Assembly (NCBI GenBank): GCA_002863155.1
Contig: PKED01000190.1
Location: forward strand, 1 to 46,522
Origin: Sphingomonadaceae bacterium
GTDB taxonomy: Bacteria; Pseudomonadota; Alphaproteobacteria; Sphingomonadales; Sphingomonadaceae
Length of the DNA: 46,522 nucleotides
Direction: 5' to 3'
The notes under the pieces were generated by a model, which ran no database searches, was not told the DNA's origin, and worked only from the letters and a program-made list of their open reading frames with translations. Below are positions 26,170 to 34,537 of this stretch, piece by piece. A program made the translations under genes and the position numbers. Position 1 is the first letter of the stretch; every line of letters starts with the position of its first letter.

Positions 26170-28134
26170 TCATGAGTCTCCGGTTTGTGCGGGCTCCGGA
26201 CGCTCGCGGGTTTCCCAAGCCACAACACCCGCGGCCGGGCAATGCCGCTCGCCGATGACAATATGCTCGCCTGTTACTTCAGTCAGATCAATTGTTTCCT
26301 GGCTATAGTTGAACAGAAATGTGAGCTTTCCCGTCCGTCTCATCCGCACGTCGCACGGCAGGTCGATCGTCGCCAATCCTGCCTTATCGGCCATGCGCTT
26401 CAACGTGCGCGCGAGCAATGCCGCGTCGGGCCAACCCGCGAGATAGCGCAGCGCGCCCGACGCGAAGACGATGCCGCGACCGTCGGCCAGCACCTCTTCG
26501 GCGGGCAGCGCCGTCTCGACATGCTCCAGCCACCGCGTCACCGTGAAGCCGTCGCCGGGGGCATCCAGTCCCGGGCGCAGGCTTTCGACGCGCGCGATGC
26601 GGATCGGCAGATGGTGTTGCAGCGGCCCAGGCGGCAGCGTGTCGGGAATCCGGAACGCTTCGGTGCGGCTGCCGGTGCGCGGGCCAAACAGCACCGGCAC
26701 GCCCAGCGCCGCCAGCCGCTCCACCAGTGCCGCGTCGAGCATCGGCAGGCTGGGCACAATTATCATTGCATAACCGCCCAGATTGGCGTCGGGCGGCACG
26801 ATGTCGATATCGAGCCCGAGCCGACGCAGCGCCGAGTAGAATTCGAACGCTAGCTCGATGTAGCGAAAGTCGCGACCCTGAGGTTGCGTTTCGAACAGCC
26901 AGCTCGCGGGGTAGGAGAAGATCAGCGCAACCGGGGCAGGGGCCGGTGCGAGGTCGCCAAGCCTGGCCAGATCGGCGGCTGCCTGACGGGCTTCGTGCGC
27001 GCCGACGTCGTCCGTCCGGTCGGGGTGAAGGAGGCCGGCATGATGCGCCTCCTGCCCGAACGGGGCCTGCCGCCAGCGGAAATAGCTGACCAGTTCGGCG
27101 CCGTGGGCCACGGCTTCCAGCGTCCACAGCCGGACCATACCGGGCAGCGGGGCGGGATTATAGGGCGCCCAGTTCACCGGTCCCGGCTGCTGCTCCATCA
27201 CCCACCAGCGCCCGCGCCCGACCCCGCGATACAGATCGTGGTGGAACGCGGCGATGTCGGGGTGGCCCTGCCGCGCATATCGCAGCTTGTCGGCGGGTGT
27301 GAACCAAAAGCTTTCCAGAAAGCCGATCGGGTAGCTGTCCCAGGTCGCGACATCGAGGTCGCGGGCGACGTCATGATGGTCGAACTGGGTGAAGAAACCC
27401 ATGAAATTATGGGCGATGTCGCGCCCCGGCGACCGCGCGCGCAGCAGGTCGACCTGCAACCGGTTGAACGATACGACCTCGTCGGATGCGAAGCGGCGCC
27501 AGTCCATCACATGCGCCGGGTTGGGCTCGGTGACGGTCAGGTTGGGCGGATCGATGGCGTCGAAATCGGCATAGTCCATCGACCAGAAGACATTGCCCCA
27601 GGCCGTATTGAGCGCGTCGATCGTCGGATAGCGCGCGGCGAGCCAGCGGCGAAACGCGGCGGCGGCGGCGGCGGAATAGCTGATCGCGGTGTCGTGACAG
27701 CCATATTCATTGTCGGTCTGCCAGGCGACGACACCCGGGTGGTGGCCGTAACGATCGGCGAGCGCGGTGACGATGCGGGCGCACTCGGCGCGATACCCCT
27801 CGTGCGAGAAGCAATAGTGCCGCCGCGACCCGAACCGGCGGGGATGGCCCTTGGCGTCGAGCGCGATCATGTCGGGCATGCGGTCGACCAGCCATTTGGG
27901 CGGAGTCGCGGTCGGCGTGCCGAGGATGATGCCCAGCCCCGCAACGTGCAGCGCGTCGATCGCGCGGTCCATCCAGCCCCAGTCGAACCGGCCGGGTTCG
28001 GGCTCGATCCGGCTCCAGGCGAATTCGCCGATCCGCACGCGGCTGAGGCCCATATCGACCATCAGGCGGGCATCGTCGGCCCACCAGTCCTCCGGCCAAT
28101 GTTCGGGATAGTAGCAGCAGCCGAGGCGGGTCAT
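26170..28134 (-). CDS. Beta-galactosidase, glycoside hydrolase family 42
   Basis: This 654-residue enzyme hydrolyses terminal beta-galactosides. The GH42 opening is typical: GCCYYPEHWPEDWWADDARLMVDMGLSRVRIGEFAWSRIEP. The acid/base Glu143 lies in AWQTDNEYGCH and the nucleophile Glu314 in WWVMEQQPGPVNWAPYNPAP. After the TIM barrel comes the trimerisation domain (about 400-600, VALIFSYPASWLFETQPQG) and a small C-terminal beta domain (FLFNYSQETIDL). No signal peptide is seen, so it acts in the cytoplasm on imported sugar. It overlaps the upstream alpha-galactosidase gene by 4 bases (ATGA), and both diverge from a sodium/solute symporter that probably brings in the substrate. Confidence 0.95.
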   Translation of the reverse strand: MTRLGCCYYPEHWPEDWWADDARLMVDMGLSRVRIGEFAWSRIEPEPGRFDWGWMDRAIDALHVAGLGIILGTPTATPPKWLVDRMPDMIALDAKGHPRRFGSRRHYCFSHEGYRAECARIVTALADRYGHHPGVVAWQTDNEYGCHDTAISYSAAAAAAFRRWLAARYPTIDALNTAWGNVFWSMDYADFDAIDPPNLTVTEPNPAHVMDWRRFASDEVVSFNRLQVDLLRARSPGRDIAHNFMGFFTQFDHHDVARDLDVATWDSYPIGFLESFWFTPADKLRYARQGHPDIAAFHHDLYRGVGRGRWWVMEQQPGPVNWAPYNPAPLPGMVRLWTLEAVAHGAELVSYFRWRQAPFGQEAHHAGLLHPDRTDDVGAHEARQAAADLARLGDLAPAPAPVALIFSYPASWLFETQPQGRDFRYIELAFEFYSALRRLGLDIDIVPPDANLGGYAMIIVPSLPMLDAALVERLAALGVPVLFGPRTGSRTEAFRIPDTLPPGPLQHHLPIRIARVESLRPGLDAPGDGFTVTRWLEHVETALPAEEVLADGRGIVFASGALRYLAGWPDAALLARTLKRMADKAGLATIDLPCDVRMRRTGKLTFLFNYSQETIDLTEVTGEHIVIGERHCPAAGVVAWETRERPEPAQTGDS

Positions 28135-30287
28135 CGGGTCGGGTCCATCGCTTCGATATGGATAAGATGGGCGGTCGCCGGGCGCGCAAGCGGCAGCACC
28201 AGCCCGGCTTCGGCAAGCGCGCGACCGCTGAGAACCAGCGGCGGTGCATCGGCGGGAGCCGGGACCGGATCGCCGAGCGGGAAGCTGACGCGGTAGCCTC
28301 TGGCCGGATCGAATCCCAAGAATCGGACCGGGGTCGCGTTATAGTCGGCGGCCTGATCGATCCGGGCGACGAGCGCGAGCGCGCCGCCGTCCTGCCGAAC
28401 CATCGTCCCGAACAGCGACGGGTCGCCGAATCCGATCTCCGACAGCGTGCCGCCATGGATGAGCGCGCGGAACCGCTGGTAGCAGGCGATGTGCGCGGCG
28501 AGCGTTTCGCGGTCCGCCGGGTCCATCGCGGCGGGATCGGCCTCGACCCCCATATGGCCGAACATCGCGACCTTCGCCCGGAAATCCATCGGTAGCCGAC
28601 GGCCGGTGATCGGATTGGGGGAGGGGCCGACATGGTTCCCCATCGCTTCGGGCGGCAGGAACAGGCTCCAGGCGCGGTTGATGCGCAGCCGCTCGATCGC
28701 GTCGTTATTGTCGCTCGGCCAGACGCGGTGGCAGCGCGCGAGCATCGCATGGTCGATCCGGCCGCCGCCGCTCGCGCAGCTTTCGATCTCGACGGTGGGA
28801 TGCGCCGCCCGCAGCCGGTCGATCAGGGCGTAAAGGGCGAGCGTCTGCGCATGACCGGCGCCGTCGTTGGGGAAGAGCGGGCGGTTATGATCCCATTTCA
28901 GATAGGCGATCCGGTTGGCCGACAGCAGTGCATCGATCGCGCCGAAGACGTGATCGCTCACCTCCGACCGGGCGAGATCGAGCACCAGTTGGTGGCGCTG
29001 GGTAGGGCGGTCTGCTTGCGTGCGGTGGATGCACCAGTCAGGATGCGCCCGGTAAAGCGCGCTGTCCGGGCTGACCATTTCGGGTTCGACCCAAAGGCCG
29101 AAATCCATGCCGCGCCGGCGGACATGGTCGATCAGCGGGCCGAGCCCGTTCGAGAAACGTCCGGGGTCGGGTGTCCAGTCACCCAGGCTGGTGCGGTCGT
29201 TCCGGCGGCCGGTGAACCAGCCGTCATCGACCACGAATCGCTCGACGCCGATTTCGTGGGCGGCGTCGGCGAGTGCGATCAGCCGCGCTTCGTCCATGTC
29301 GAAGCCGACCGCTTCCCAGCTATTCAGATGGACCCGACGCGGCGGCCAGTCGGCCCGCCCGGGCAGCACGGCTGCGCGCAGATGGGTGTGGAGCGCCCGC
29401 CGCACGGCATTGCGGCCGCCCTGTACGATTGCGACCACCGCCTCCGGTGTGGTGAAAGACGCGCCGGGCATAAGGACCACCTCGCCGGGATCGAGCCGTG
29501 GCCCGATCTGCACAATGATGCTGTCGGCATCGCGCTCGATCACCGTCTCGTGATCGCCGCTCCAGGCGAGGTGGACCGCTACGCCGCGCCCGTCGTCGAC
29601 GCCAATGCCCCGCTCATGGGCGATCAGCCAGTTCGCCCCGCCGAATTCGGGCCGCCCACCGCGCGACTCGCCGCCAGTTCTGCCATAGGGGATGGCGGCC
29701 GTCGCCTCGGTCATTTCTCCCGCCCAGCGTCCGTGGAAACGGGTCGCGTGATCGGCCCAAGGCGGCAGCGGCAGTGCAAGGCTCGCGATGCGGTCGATCG
29801 CTAGGGGTTCGTCGCCGAGATTGGTGACGGTGGATGCGGCACGAACCACGTCGCCGTCCGCGATCCGCCAGTCGATCGTCAATTGGATGCCGGCGACTCC
29901 GTCCTCCAGCACCAGCCGGGCCGAGCGGTCGGCGATGCGCGTCTCGCCTGTCAGCGCCAGATCGGCAGCCACGATCCGGTCGCCGCGCCGCAAGCTCATG
30001 GCCGGCAGGCCGGAATAGCCTCGTTCTGCCTGCGGCCAGGGCGATGCGCGTTGCGGCTTGTCGGGTTGCGACCCGTGGCGCGGGGGGGATTGCGCCGCTG
30101 CGAGTGCCACAAGATCCTCGTCATCGGGGAGACGCGCGCCCGAATAGATGAGCAGGACCGGCTGTTCGGACGTCAGGGCGAAGATCAGCGTGATCGAGTC
30201 GCCGTCGATCCGGTGGTATCCGCACCGCGTGCTGCGATGATCCCCGCTGTCACGGTCGGTCGGGCGCTGCTCCATCCGCCGATCCAT
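28131..30287 (-). CDS. Alpha-galactosidase, glycoside hydrolase family 36
   Basis: About 718 residues from the ATG at 30287 (an ATG at 30275 is an alternative), the usual GH36 length. An N-terminal beta-sandwich (to about 280) is followed by a TIM barrel with VHLNSWEAVGFDMDE, GVERFVVDDGWF and FGLWVEPEMVS. The nucleophile Asp466 is in IAYLKWDHNRP. The substrate motif ESCASGGGRID follows, then the acid/base Asp526 in VWPSDNND, 60 residues after the nucleophile as in characterised members. It lacks a signal peptide. The C-terminal beta domain is normal. It likely removes alpha-galactosyl groups from melibiose- or raffinose-type sugars after uptake, in one operon with the beta-galactosidase. Confidence 0.94.
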   Translation of the reverse strand: MDRRMEQRPTDRDSGDHRSTRCGYHRIDGDSITLIFALTSEQPVLLIYSGARLPDDEDLVALAAAQSPPRHGSQPDKPQRASPWPQAERGYSGLPAMSLRRGDRIVAADLALTGETRIADRSARLVLEDGVAGIQLTIDWRIADGDVVRAASTVTNLGDEPLAIDRIASLALPLPPWADHATRFHGRWAGEMTEATAAIPYGRTGGESRGGRPEFGGANWLIAHERGIGVDDGRGVAVHLAWSGDHETVIERDADSIIVQIGPRLDPGEVVLMPGASFTTPEAVVAIVQGGRNAVRRALHTHLRAAVLPGRADWPPRRVHLNSWEAVGFDMDEARLIALADAAHEIGVERFVVDDGWFTGRRNDRTSLGDWTPDPGRFSNGLGPLIDHVRRRGMDFGLWVEPEMVSPDSALYRAHPDWCIHRTQADRPTQRHQLVLDLARSEVSDHVFGAIDALLSANRIAYLKWDHNRPLFPNDGAGHAQTLALYALIDRLRAAHPTVEIESCASGGGRIDHAMLARCHRVWPSDNNDAIERLRINRAWSLFLPPEAMGNHVGPSPNPITGRRLPMDFRAKVAMFGHMGVEADPAAMDPADRETLAAHIACYQRFRALIHGGTLSEIGFGDPSLFGTMVRQDGGALALVARIDQAADYNATPVRFLGFDPARGYRVSFPLGDPVPAPADAPPLVLSGRALAEAGLVLPLARPATAHLIHIEAMDPTR

Positions 30288-30364
30288 TGGCCAAGCCCCG
30301 CTTGCGCGCAAGCGGTCACCGCCTATGCTGGCAAGAAAAGAGCGGGGAGCGTGGTTTGAACGGC

Positions 30365-31822
30365 ATGATGGCATTGGGTGGCGCGCTGCAGATGGCAGTC
30401 GCGGCGGGGCTGCTGGCGCTGATCGCATTTGCGACCTGGGCAAAGGTCCGCGGTGCCGGGCATGACGGCAGCGAAAAGGACGTGTTCCTCGCAGGCGGCG
30501 GCCTCAGCTGGCTGTTCGTCGCGGGGTCGATCACGCTCACCAATCTGTCGACCGACCAGCTTGTCGGCATGAACGGCAACCAGATGCTGCTGCTTGCGTG
30601 GTGGGAGATTTCGGGGTTTGTCGGCCTGCTGATCCTCGCTTTCGTGTTCGTGCCGATCTATTACCGCAACAACTGCACGACGGTGACCGAATTGCTCGAC
30701 CGGCGCTATTCGGGCGACACGACGAGCGTGCGGACGCTGATTTCGGCGCTGTTCCTGTTCGGCAACATCCTCATCTATCTGCCAGCCGGCCTGTATAGCG
30801 GCGGGCTGTTCCTGCGTGCGCTGTTCGGCGGGGAGGTGCCGCTGATCGCCTTTGCGGCGATGATCGCGGTGATCAGCGCGGCCTATACCATGCTCGGCGG
30901 GCTTCGTGCGGTGGCGGTGATGGATACCTATTCGGGCTTCGGCGTGCTCGCCGTTGCGATATTGATCGTCGTGCTCGCGCTTGCCGCGATCAACTGGGAT
31001 TTCAGCGGCATCCCGCCCGAACGGCTGACCTTTTTCGGCGGCAAGGAGTCGCCGATTCCGTTCCACACGCTGTTCACCGGCATGATCTTCATCCAGATCT
31101 TCTACTGGTCGACCAACCAAAACATCACCCAGAAGGCGATGACCGCGCCGACCGTGCGTGAGGCGCAGCGCGGCGTCCTGGCGGCCGCGACGATCCGTAT
31201 CCTGATCATCCCGGTGATCGTGACCGTGCCGGGGGTGGTCGCGTTCAAGCTGCTCGGCAATGTCGGCGACCAGGCCTATGGGTTGCTGGTCGCGAAAATC
31301 CTGCCGCCCTGGCTGTCGGGAGCATTTGCCGCGATGATCGCCGCCGCCGTGATCGCGCATACCGCCGCAGTCCTCAACTCGACGGTCGCGCTCTATGCGG
31401 TCGATTTCCACGACCGGTTCTTCGGCCGGGTGCGCGATCACTGGCGGCTCAGCATGATCGCGACCGCAGCCGTGACGTTCAGCTCGATCGCGCTGGTGCC
31501 GCTGTATGAGAATGCGACGAGCATCATCAACCTGCTCCAGCAGCTGAACGGGCTCAGCTCGATGCCGATCCTGTCGGCGTTCATTGTCGGCCTGCTGTTT
31601 CGCGGCGTGTCCGGATTCGCCGCGACGATCGGTGTGGTTTGGGGCGTCGCGCTCTACGGGCTCTACACCTTCGTCCTCCAGCCCGGCGAGATCGTGACGC
31701 TGCATTACATCGACTTCATGGTCGTGACGCTGTTCAGCTCGGTCGCGGTCGCGCTGATCGTGAACCGATTGAACGGCGGCCGGGCCGTGCCGGTCTTCCG
31801 GTCGACCAAGGCGGCCGCATGA
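30365..31822 (+). CDS. Sodium/solute symporter (SSS family, sugar type)
   Basis: This 485-residue inner-membrane symporter belongs to the SSS/SGLT family. It has about 14 hydrophobic helices, including SWLFVAGSITLTNLSTDQLVGMNG in the first inverted repeat. The family motif region YYRNNCTTVTELLDRRYSGDT and FIQIFYWSTNQNITQKAM (sugar/sodium site region as in vSGLT) are present, as is GAFAAMIAAAVIAHTAAVLNSTVALYAVDF. A TTG at 30356, better spaced from GGGGAG, is an alternative start. Galactosidases on the other strand suggest galactosides or galactose as the solute. Its stop (TGA 31820-31822) is followed at once by a hairpin. Confidence 0.93.
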   Translation: MMALGGALQMAVAAGLLALIAFATWAKVRGAGHDGSEKDVFLAGGGLSWLFVAGSITLTNLSTDQLVGMNGNQMLLLAWWEISGFVGLLILAFVFVPIYYRNNCTTVTELLDRRYSGDTTSVRTLISALFLFGNILIYLPAGLYSGGLFLRALFGGEVPLIAFAAMIAVISAAYTMLGGLRAVAVMDTYSGFGVLAVAILIVVLALAAINWDFSGIPPERLTFFGGKESPIPFHTLFTGMIFIQIFYWSTNQNITQKAMTAPTVREAQRGVLAAATIRILIIPVIVTVPGVVAFKLLGNVGDQAYGLLVAKILPPWLSGAFAAMIAAAVIAHTAAVLNSTVALYAVDFHDRFFGRVRDHWRLSMIATAAVTFSSIALVPLYENATSIINLLQQLNGLSSMPILSAFIVGLLFRGVSGFAATIGVVWGVALYGLYTFVLQPGEIVTLHYIDFMVVTLFSSVAVALIVNRLNGGRAVPVFRSTKAAA

Positions 31823-31824
31823 AT

Positions 31825-31841
31825 CGCCGCGACTCGCGGTG
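31825..31841 (+). terminator. Short hairpin after the symporter gene
   Basis: CGCCGCG (31825-31831) pairs with CGCGGTG (31835-31841), including one G-U pair, around a 3-base loop, 2 bases after the symporter stop. The following bases are AATCCTAGCATTTTC, with a short T-run about 11 bases on. A weak terminator is possible. Confidence 0.4.
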
Positions 31842-31998
31842 AATCCTAGCATTTTCGTGGACGAGGCGATGCGGATGCGTTAAGCGGGGTTAACCATAAT
31901 CATTTGGGGGCCCGCCGATCAGTTTCTGGTTCCTGCTTGCCGTTGCGGCCAATTTCACGGGGTATCTTGTCTATCTGACGGGGCTTCGCCGCCAGCTT

Positions 31999-33069
31999 GT
32001 GCAGCCCAACCGGGCGTCGTGGCTGATCTGGAGCGCGGCAACCCTCGTCGAGGCGAGCACCTATGCCGCGGTCAATTCGGGCGCGGCGCAGAGCATCGTC
32101 TTCCTGATCTCCTCGGCGGCCTGCCTCGTCGTCACGCTCGGCATCTGGCGGCAATCGGCATGGAGCGCACCGTCGCGCAGCGAGACGATCTGCATGATCG
32201 CCTGCCTCGGCGCGCTGCTGCTGTGGGTCGCGTTCCGGTCGGCCTTCTGGGCGCATATGCTGGTGGTCGCGGCCGTGCCGATCAGCTTCTGGCCGACCTG
32301 GGAAAGCGTCTGGCAGGACCGCGCGCGCGAACGGTCGCCCGCCTGGGGGCTATGGACGATCGGCGATCTGGCGACGCTGATGATCGCCGCGCGCAGTGCC
32401 GACATCAATCTCGCCGGCTATGCCTATATCTTCGTCGAAGTCGCCTGCCATGCCAGTGTGTGGTTCATGATCGGCCTGGCGACGATCAACCCGCTGCGAT
32501 CGCTCGGTTTCCGCAACGGCCGCTTCTACATACTCGACGCCTATCGCCCGGCATCGAACCTGTTCTCGGTCGGCGAGAGTCATCTCGGCAAGGCAGTCTA
32601 TGCCGCGGTCGATTTCGCGGAAGGCGATCAGATCGTGAAATTCACCGGCAGGCGGTTTCGCGCCGATCAGGTGCCGAGCGTCATGCGCGGGCAGGGGGAC
32701 CGCTTCGTCCAGGTGACGCCCGATCATTATATGGGGCCGTCGAACCGGATCGACGACCTGATCAACCACAGCTGCGATCCCAATGCGGGCTTGCGCTTTA
32801 CCGACGACGGCGTGGTGCTGGTCGCGATCCGGCCGATCGCGCCGGGCGAGGAAATCAGCTGGGACTATTCGACCACGCTCACGCAATCGAACTGGCACAT
32901 GATCTGTCAGTGCCGGAGCCCCGAATGCCGCCGGGTGATCGGCAATTTCGAAACGCTTGCGCCCGAACGCCAGGAATGGTTCCGCGCGCGCAATCTGGTC
33001 GCCCCCTATCTGCGGCGGCGGGATGACGTGGTGCCCGTCGAGCCGCCGCCGATGGTTCGGCTCGGCTGA
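31999..33069 (+). CDS. Membrane protein fused to a SET-domain lysine methyltransferase
   Basis: From GTG 31999 the product has 356 residues. The same frame stays open back to 31900 and encodes one more membrane helix (ISFWFLLAVAANFTGYLVYL), so the true start is probably upstream. The frame has no ATG, GTG or TTG there; ATC at 31918, after a G-run, is one candidate. About seven helices in all are followed by a complete SET domain (about 180-315): GKAVYAAVDFAEGD, the cofactor motif NHSCDPN (256-262) and GEEISWDY with catalytic Tyr290. The post-SET zinc set is Cys259, 303, 305 and 310 (CQCRSPEC). SET enzymes methylate protein lysines with SAM. Placing that domain on a polytopic membrane protein is unusual. 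The target is unknown. Confidence 0.85.
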   Translation: MQPNRASWLIWSAATLVEASTYAAVNSGAAQSIVFLISSAACLVVTLGIWRQSAWSAPSRSETICMIACLGALLLWVAFRSAFWAHMLVVAAVPISFWPTWESVWQDRARERSPAWGLWTIGDLATLMIAARSADINLAGYAYIFVEVACHASVWFMIGLATINPLRSLGFRNGRFYILDAYRPASNLFSVGESHLGKAVYAAVDFAEGDQIVKFTGRRFRADQVPSVMRGQGDRFVQVTPDHYMGPSNRIDDLINHSCDPNAGLRFTDDGVVLVAIRPIAPGEEISWDYSTTLTQSNWHMICQCRSPECRRVIGNFETLAPERQEWFRARNLVAPYLRRRDDVVPVEPPPMVRLG

Positions 33070-33074
33070 AGGAG

Positions 33075-33108
33075 CGGGCGGCGGTCGCTCGTCGACGGCC
33101 GCCGCCCG
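33075..33108. terminator. Bidirectional hairpin between convergent genes
   Basis: CGGGCGGCGG (33075-33084) and CCGCCGCCCG (33099-33108) form a perfect 10-bp GC stem with a 14-base loop in the 45-base gap between the SET protein stop and the stop of the convergent two-domain protein. Position and symmetry suggest a shared terminator acting on both strands, although U-runs are absent. Confidence 0.6.
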
Positions 33109-33114
33109 TCCGCA

Positions 33115-34239
33115 TTACGCCACCACCAGCGCCGCGTTCAGGCTTGCAAGATCGCACGCCAGCCCTTCATAGCTTGCCAGCACGGGCGCGAAGGCAGTCG
33201 CAACCGGTGCGCCCACCGGCGCGGAGGGCGCCGACGCGACGAAGAAGCTCAGGTCGTCGAACCCGAAATAATCATTGGTCGCGGCATTGCCATCATTGGC
33301 GTTGAACTCGAGGCGGTGCAGACCCGCAAATTCCCCGTCGAGGAAGCTGAACTGGTCGGCACTGCCCAGATTGGCGACGATCGTCCGCTCTGCCACCAAT
33401 TGAGTGCCGGCTTCGTCGGCATAGCCGCGAATCGTGATTTCCAGCCCGGCCCGGAACGCGCTCGTGAACGCGCCGCCCAAAAAGCTGAACTCGCTGGCGT
33501 TGGTGATGACGACCGGCGACCCCGCCGGGCTGTCATAGCCCGCGACTTCGTTACCCGCTGCCTCGGCGATGAAGGCGAGGTTCGAACCCGACGACGTCAC
33601 ATAGCCTGCAATGGCGCCATCGGGCCGATAGACGCCGGTTTCGCTGAACGAAAAGCCGCGATAATCGGCGAGCGGCGTCTCGCCGCCCGCACCGAGTGCG
33701 ATATCGTCGAAATCGAGCACGACAGTGTTGGTGTCGCTGAAGGCCAGGTTGTCGATCCCGAAATAGTCGAGCGTCGCGTCGTCGCCGTCATTGGCGCTGA
33801 ATTCAACCCTCTGGGCGCCGAGGAAAGTCCCGAAATCCAGCCCGCCCAGGAACGATACCTCCAGCTGCTCGCCGACGCCGACCGTGACGGTGCGCTGGCC
33901 GATGACATGCGCGCCGCCTTCATCGGCATAGGCGCGAATGGTGACGGTCAGCCCCGGACGGAATGCCGATGAAAGGTCGATCGATTCGAGGTTGAACGCG
34001 GTGCCGCGGGTGAGCGTGAGCGGCGTGCCCCGGACGGCATCTTCATAACCGCCGACTTCGCTATTGCCCGCCTCGGCGATGAACAGGACATTCTGGCCCG
34101 AGCTCGCGACATAGCCGGCGATCGCGCCATCGGGGTTGTAGATGCCCGCCTGCAGCCAGTTGAAGCCGCCAAAGCCATTGGCGAGCCGCTGCTCGCCGCC
34201 TTCCGCCAGGGTGATCTCGTCGAAATTCAGAGTGGGCAT
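33115..34239 (-). CDS. Protein of two tandem beta-rich domains
   Basis: This 374-residue protein consists of two copies of one domain of about 165 residues (about 3-168 and 174-337). Shared landmarks are L(N/D)FD(E/D)I.L..GGE, then GIYNPDGAIAGYV.SSG against GVYRPDGAIAGYVTSSG, FIAEA.GNEV.GY, SAFR.GL.(V/I)TIR.YADE.G, and FSANDGDDATLDYFGIDNL against FNANDGNAATNDYFGFDDL. The strand-rich pattern ending in DYFGxDxL resembles beta-sandwich modules of PEP-CTERM-type and other surface proteins. No signal peptide or sorting tail is seen; the end is Ala/Pro-rich then LASLNAALVVA. If exported, it must use a C-terminal or other signal. Ribosome-binding site AAGGA is present. Function unknown. Confidence 0.8.
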   Translation of the reverse strand: MPTLNFDEITLAEGGEQRLANGFGGFNWLQAGIYNPDGAIAGYVASSGQNVLFIAEAGNSEVGGYEDAVRGTPLTLTRGTAFNLESIDLSSAFRPGLTVTIRAYADEGGAHVIGQRTVTVGVGEQLEVSFLGGLDFGTFLGAQRVEFSANDGDDATLDYFGIDNLAFSDTNTVVLDFDDIALGAGGETPLADYRGFSFSETGVYRPDGAIAGYVTSSGSNLAFIAEAAGNEVAGYDSPAGSPVVITNASEFSFLGGAFTSAFRAGLEITIRGYADEAGTQLVAERTIVANLGSADQFSFLDGEFAGLHRLEFNANDGNAATNDYFGFDDLSFFVASAPSAPVGAPVATAFAPVLASYEGLACDLASLNAALVVA

Positions 34240-34537
34240 CAGCGCATCCTTTTTCGGTGGCGACGCGGCGCCCTGACCGGGATGGCCAGACGCTGCGCCA
34301 GGGGATGGTGATTCCGTGCCGGCCGCCCAGCCCCGTAACCGCGGCCAGCCGGTGCGCGGCTGGCGCCTTGTGGGGGGAAATCAGGATTGGACGTGGCAGG
34401 TCAGCCGACGCGGCATCACCGCTGAGACAATCGGCCGCGACGGGTTAACGAGCCCATGCGCGGCAGTGCTGCAATATGGGTAACCAATAGGACCGCACGC
34501 GAGTGGCGTTCCGCGCGCCCCCCCCGCGCGTGGCGAT
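34240..34537. other. 298-base intergenic region, one hairpin
   Basis: This gap separates the two-domain protein start from the histidine kinase stop. I see no convincing gene in it. A perfect 7-bp stem, GCCAGCC (34344-34350) with GGCTGGC (34358-34364) and a 7-base loop, is followed by GCCTTGTGGGGGG. It presumably holds the promoter of the two-domain protein near 34250-34350 and the 3' end of the kinase transcript near 34500. Confidence 0.5.

Noticed and set aside
26061..26261. Small minus-strand open frame of 66 codons across the beta-galactosidase 3' end
   Set aside because: It overlaps the end of the galactosidase gene and its hairpin, with no start signal; judged chance.
31880..31893. TTAA-N6-TTAA as a CtrA binding site
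   Set aside because: CtrA sites need a 7-base spacer; this has 6, and no cell-cycle gene lies next to it.
34257..34448. Small plus-strand open frame of 63 codons in the intergenic region
   Set aside because: Arg-rich, no ribosome-binding site, no similarity I can see, and it covers the likely promoter of the two-domain protein.
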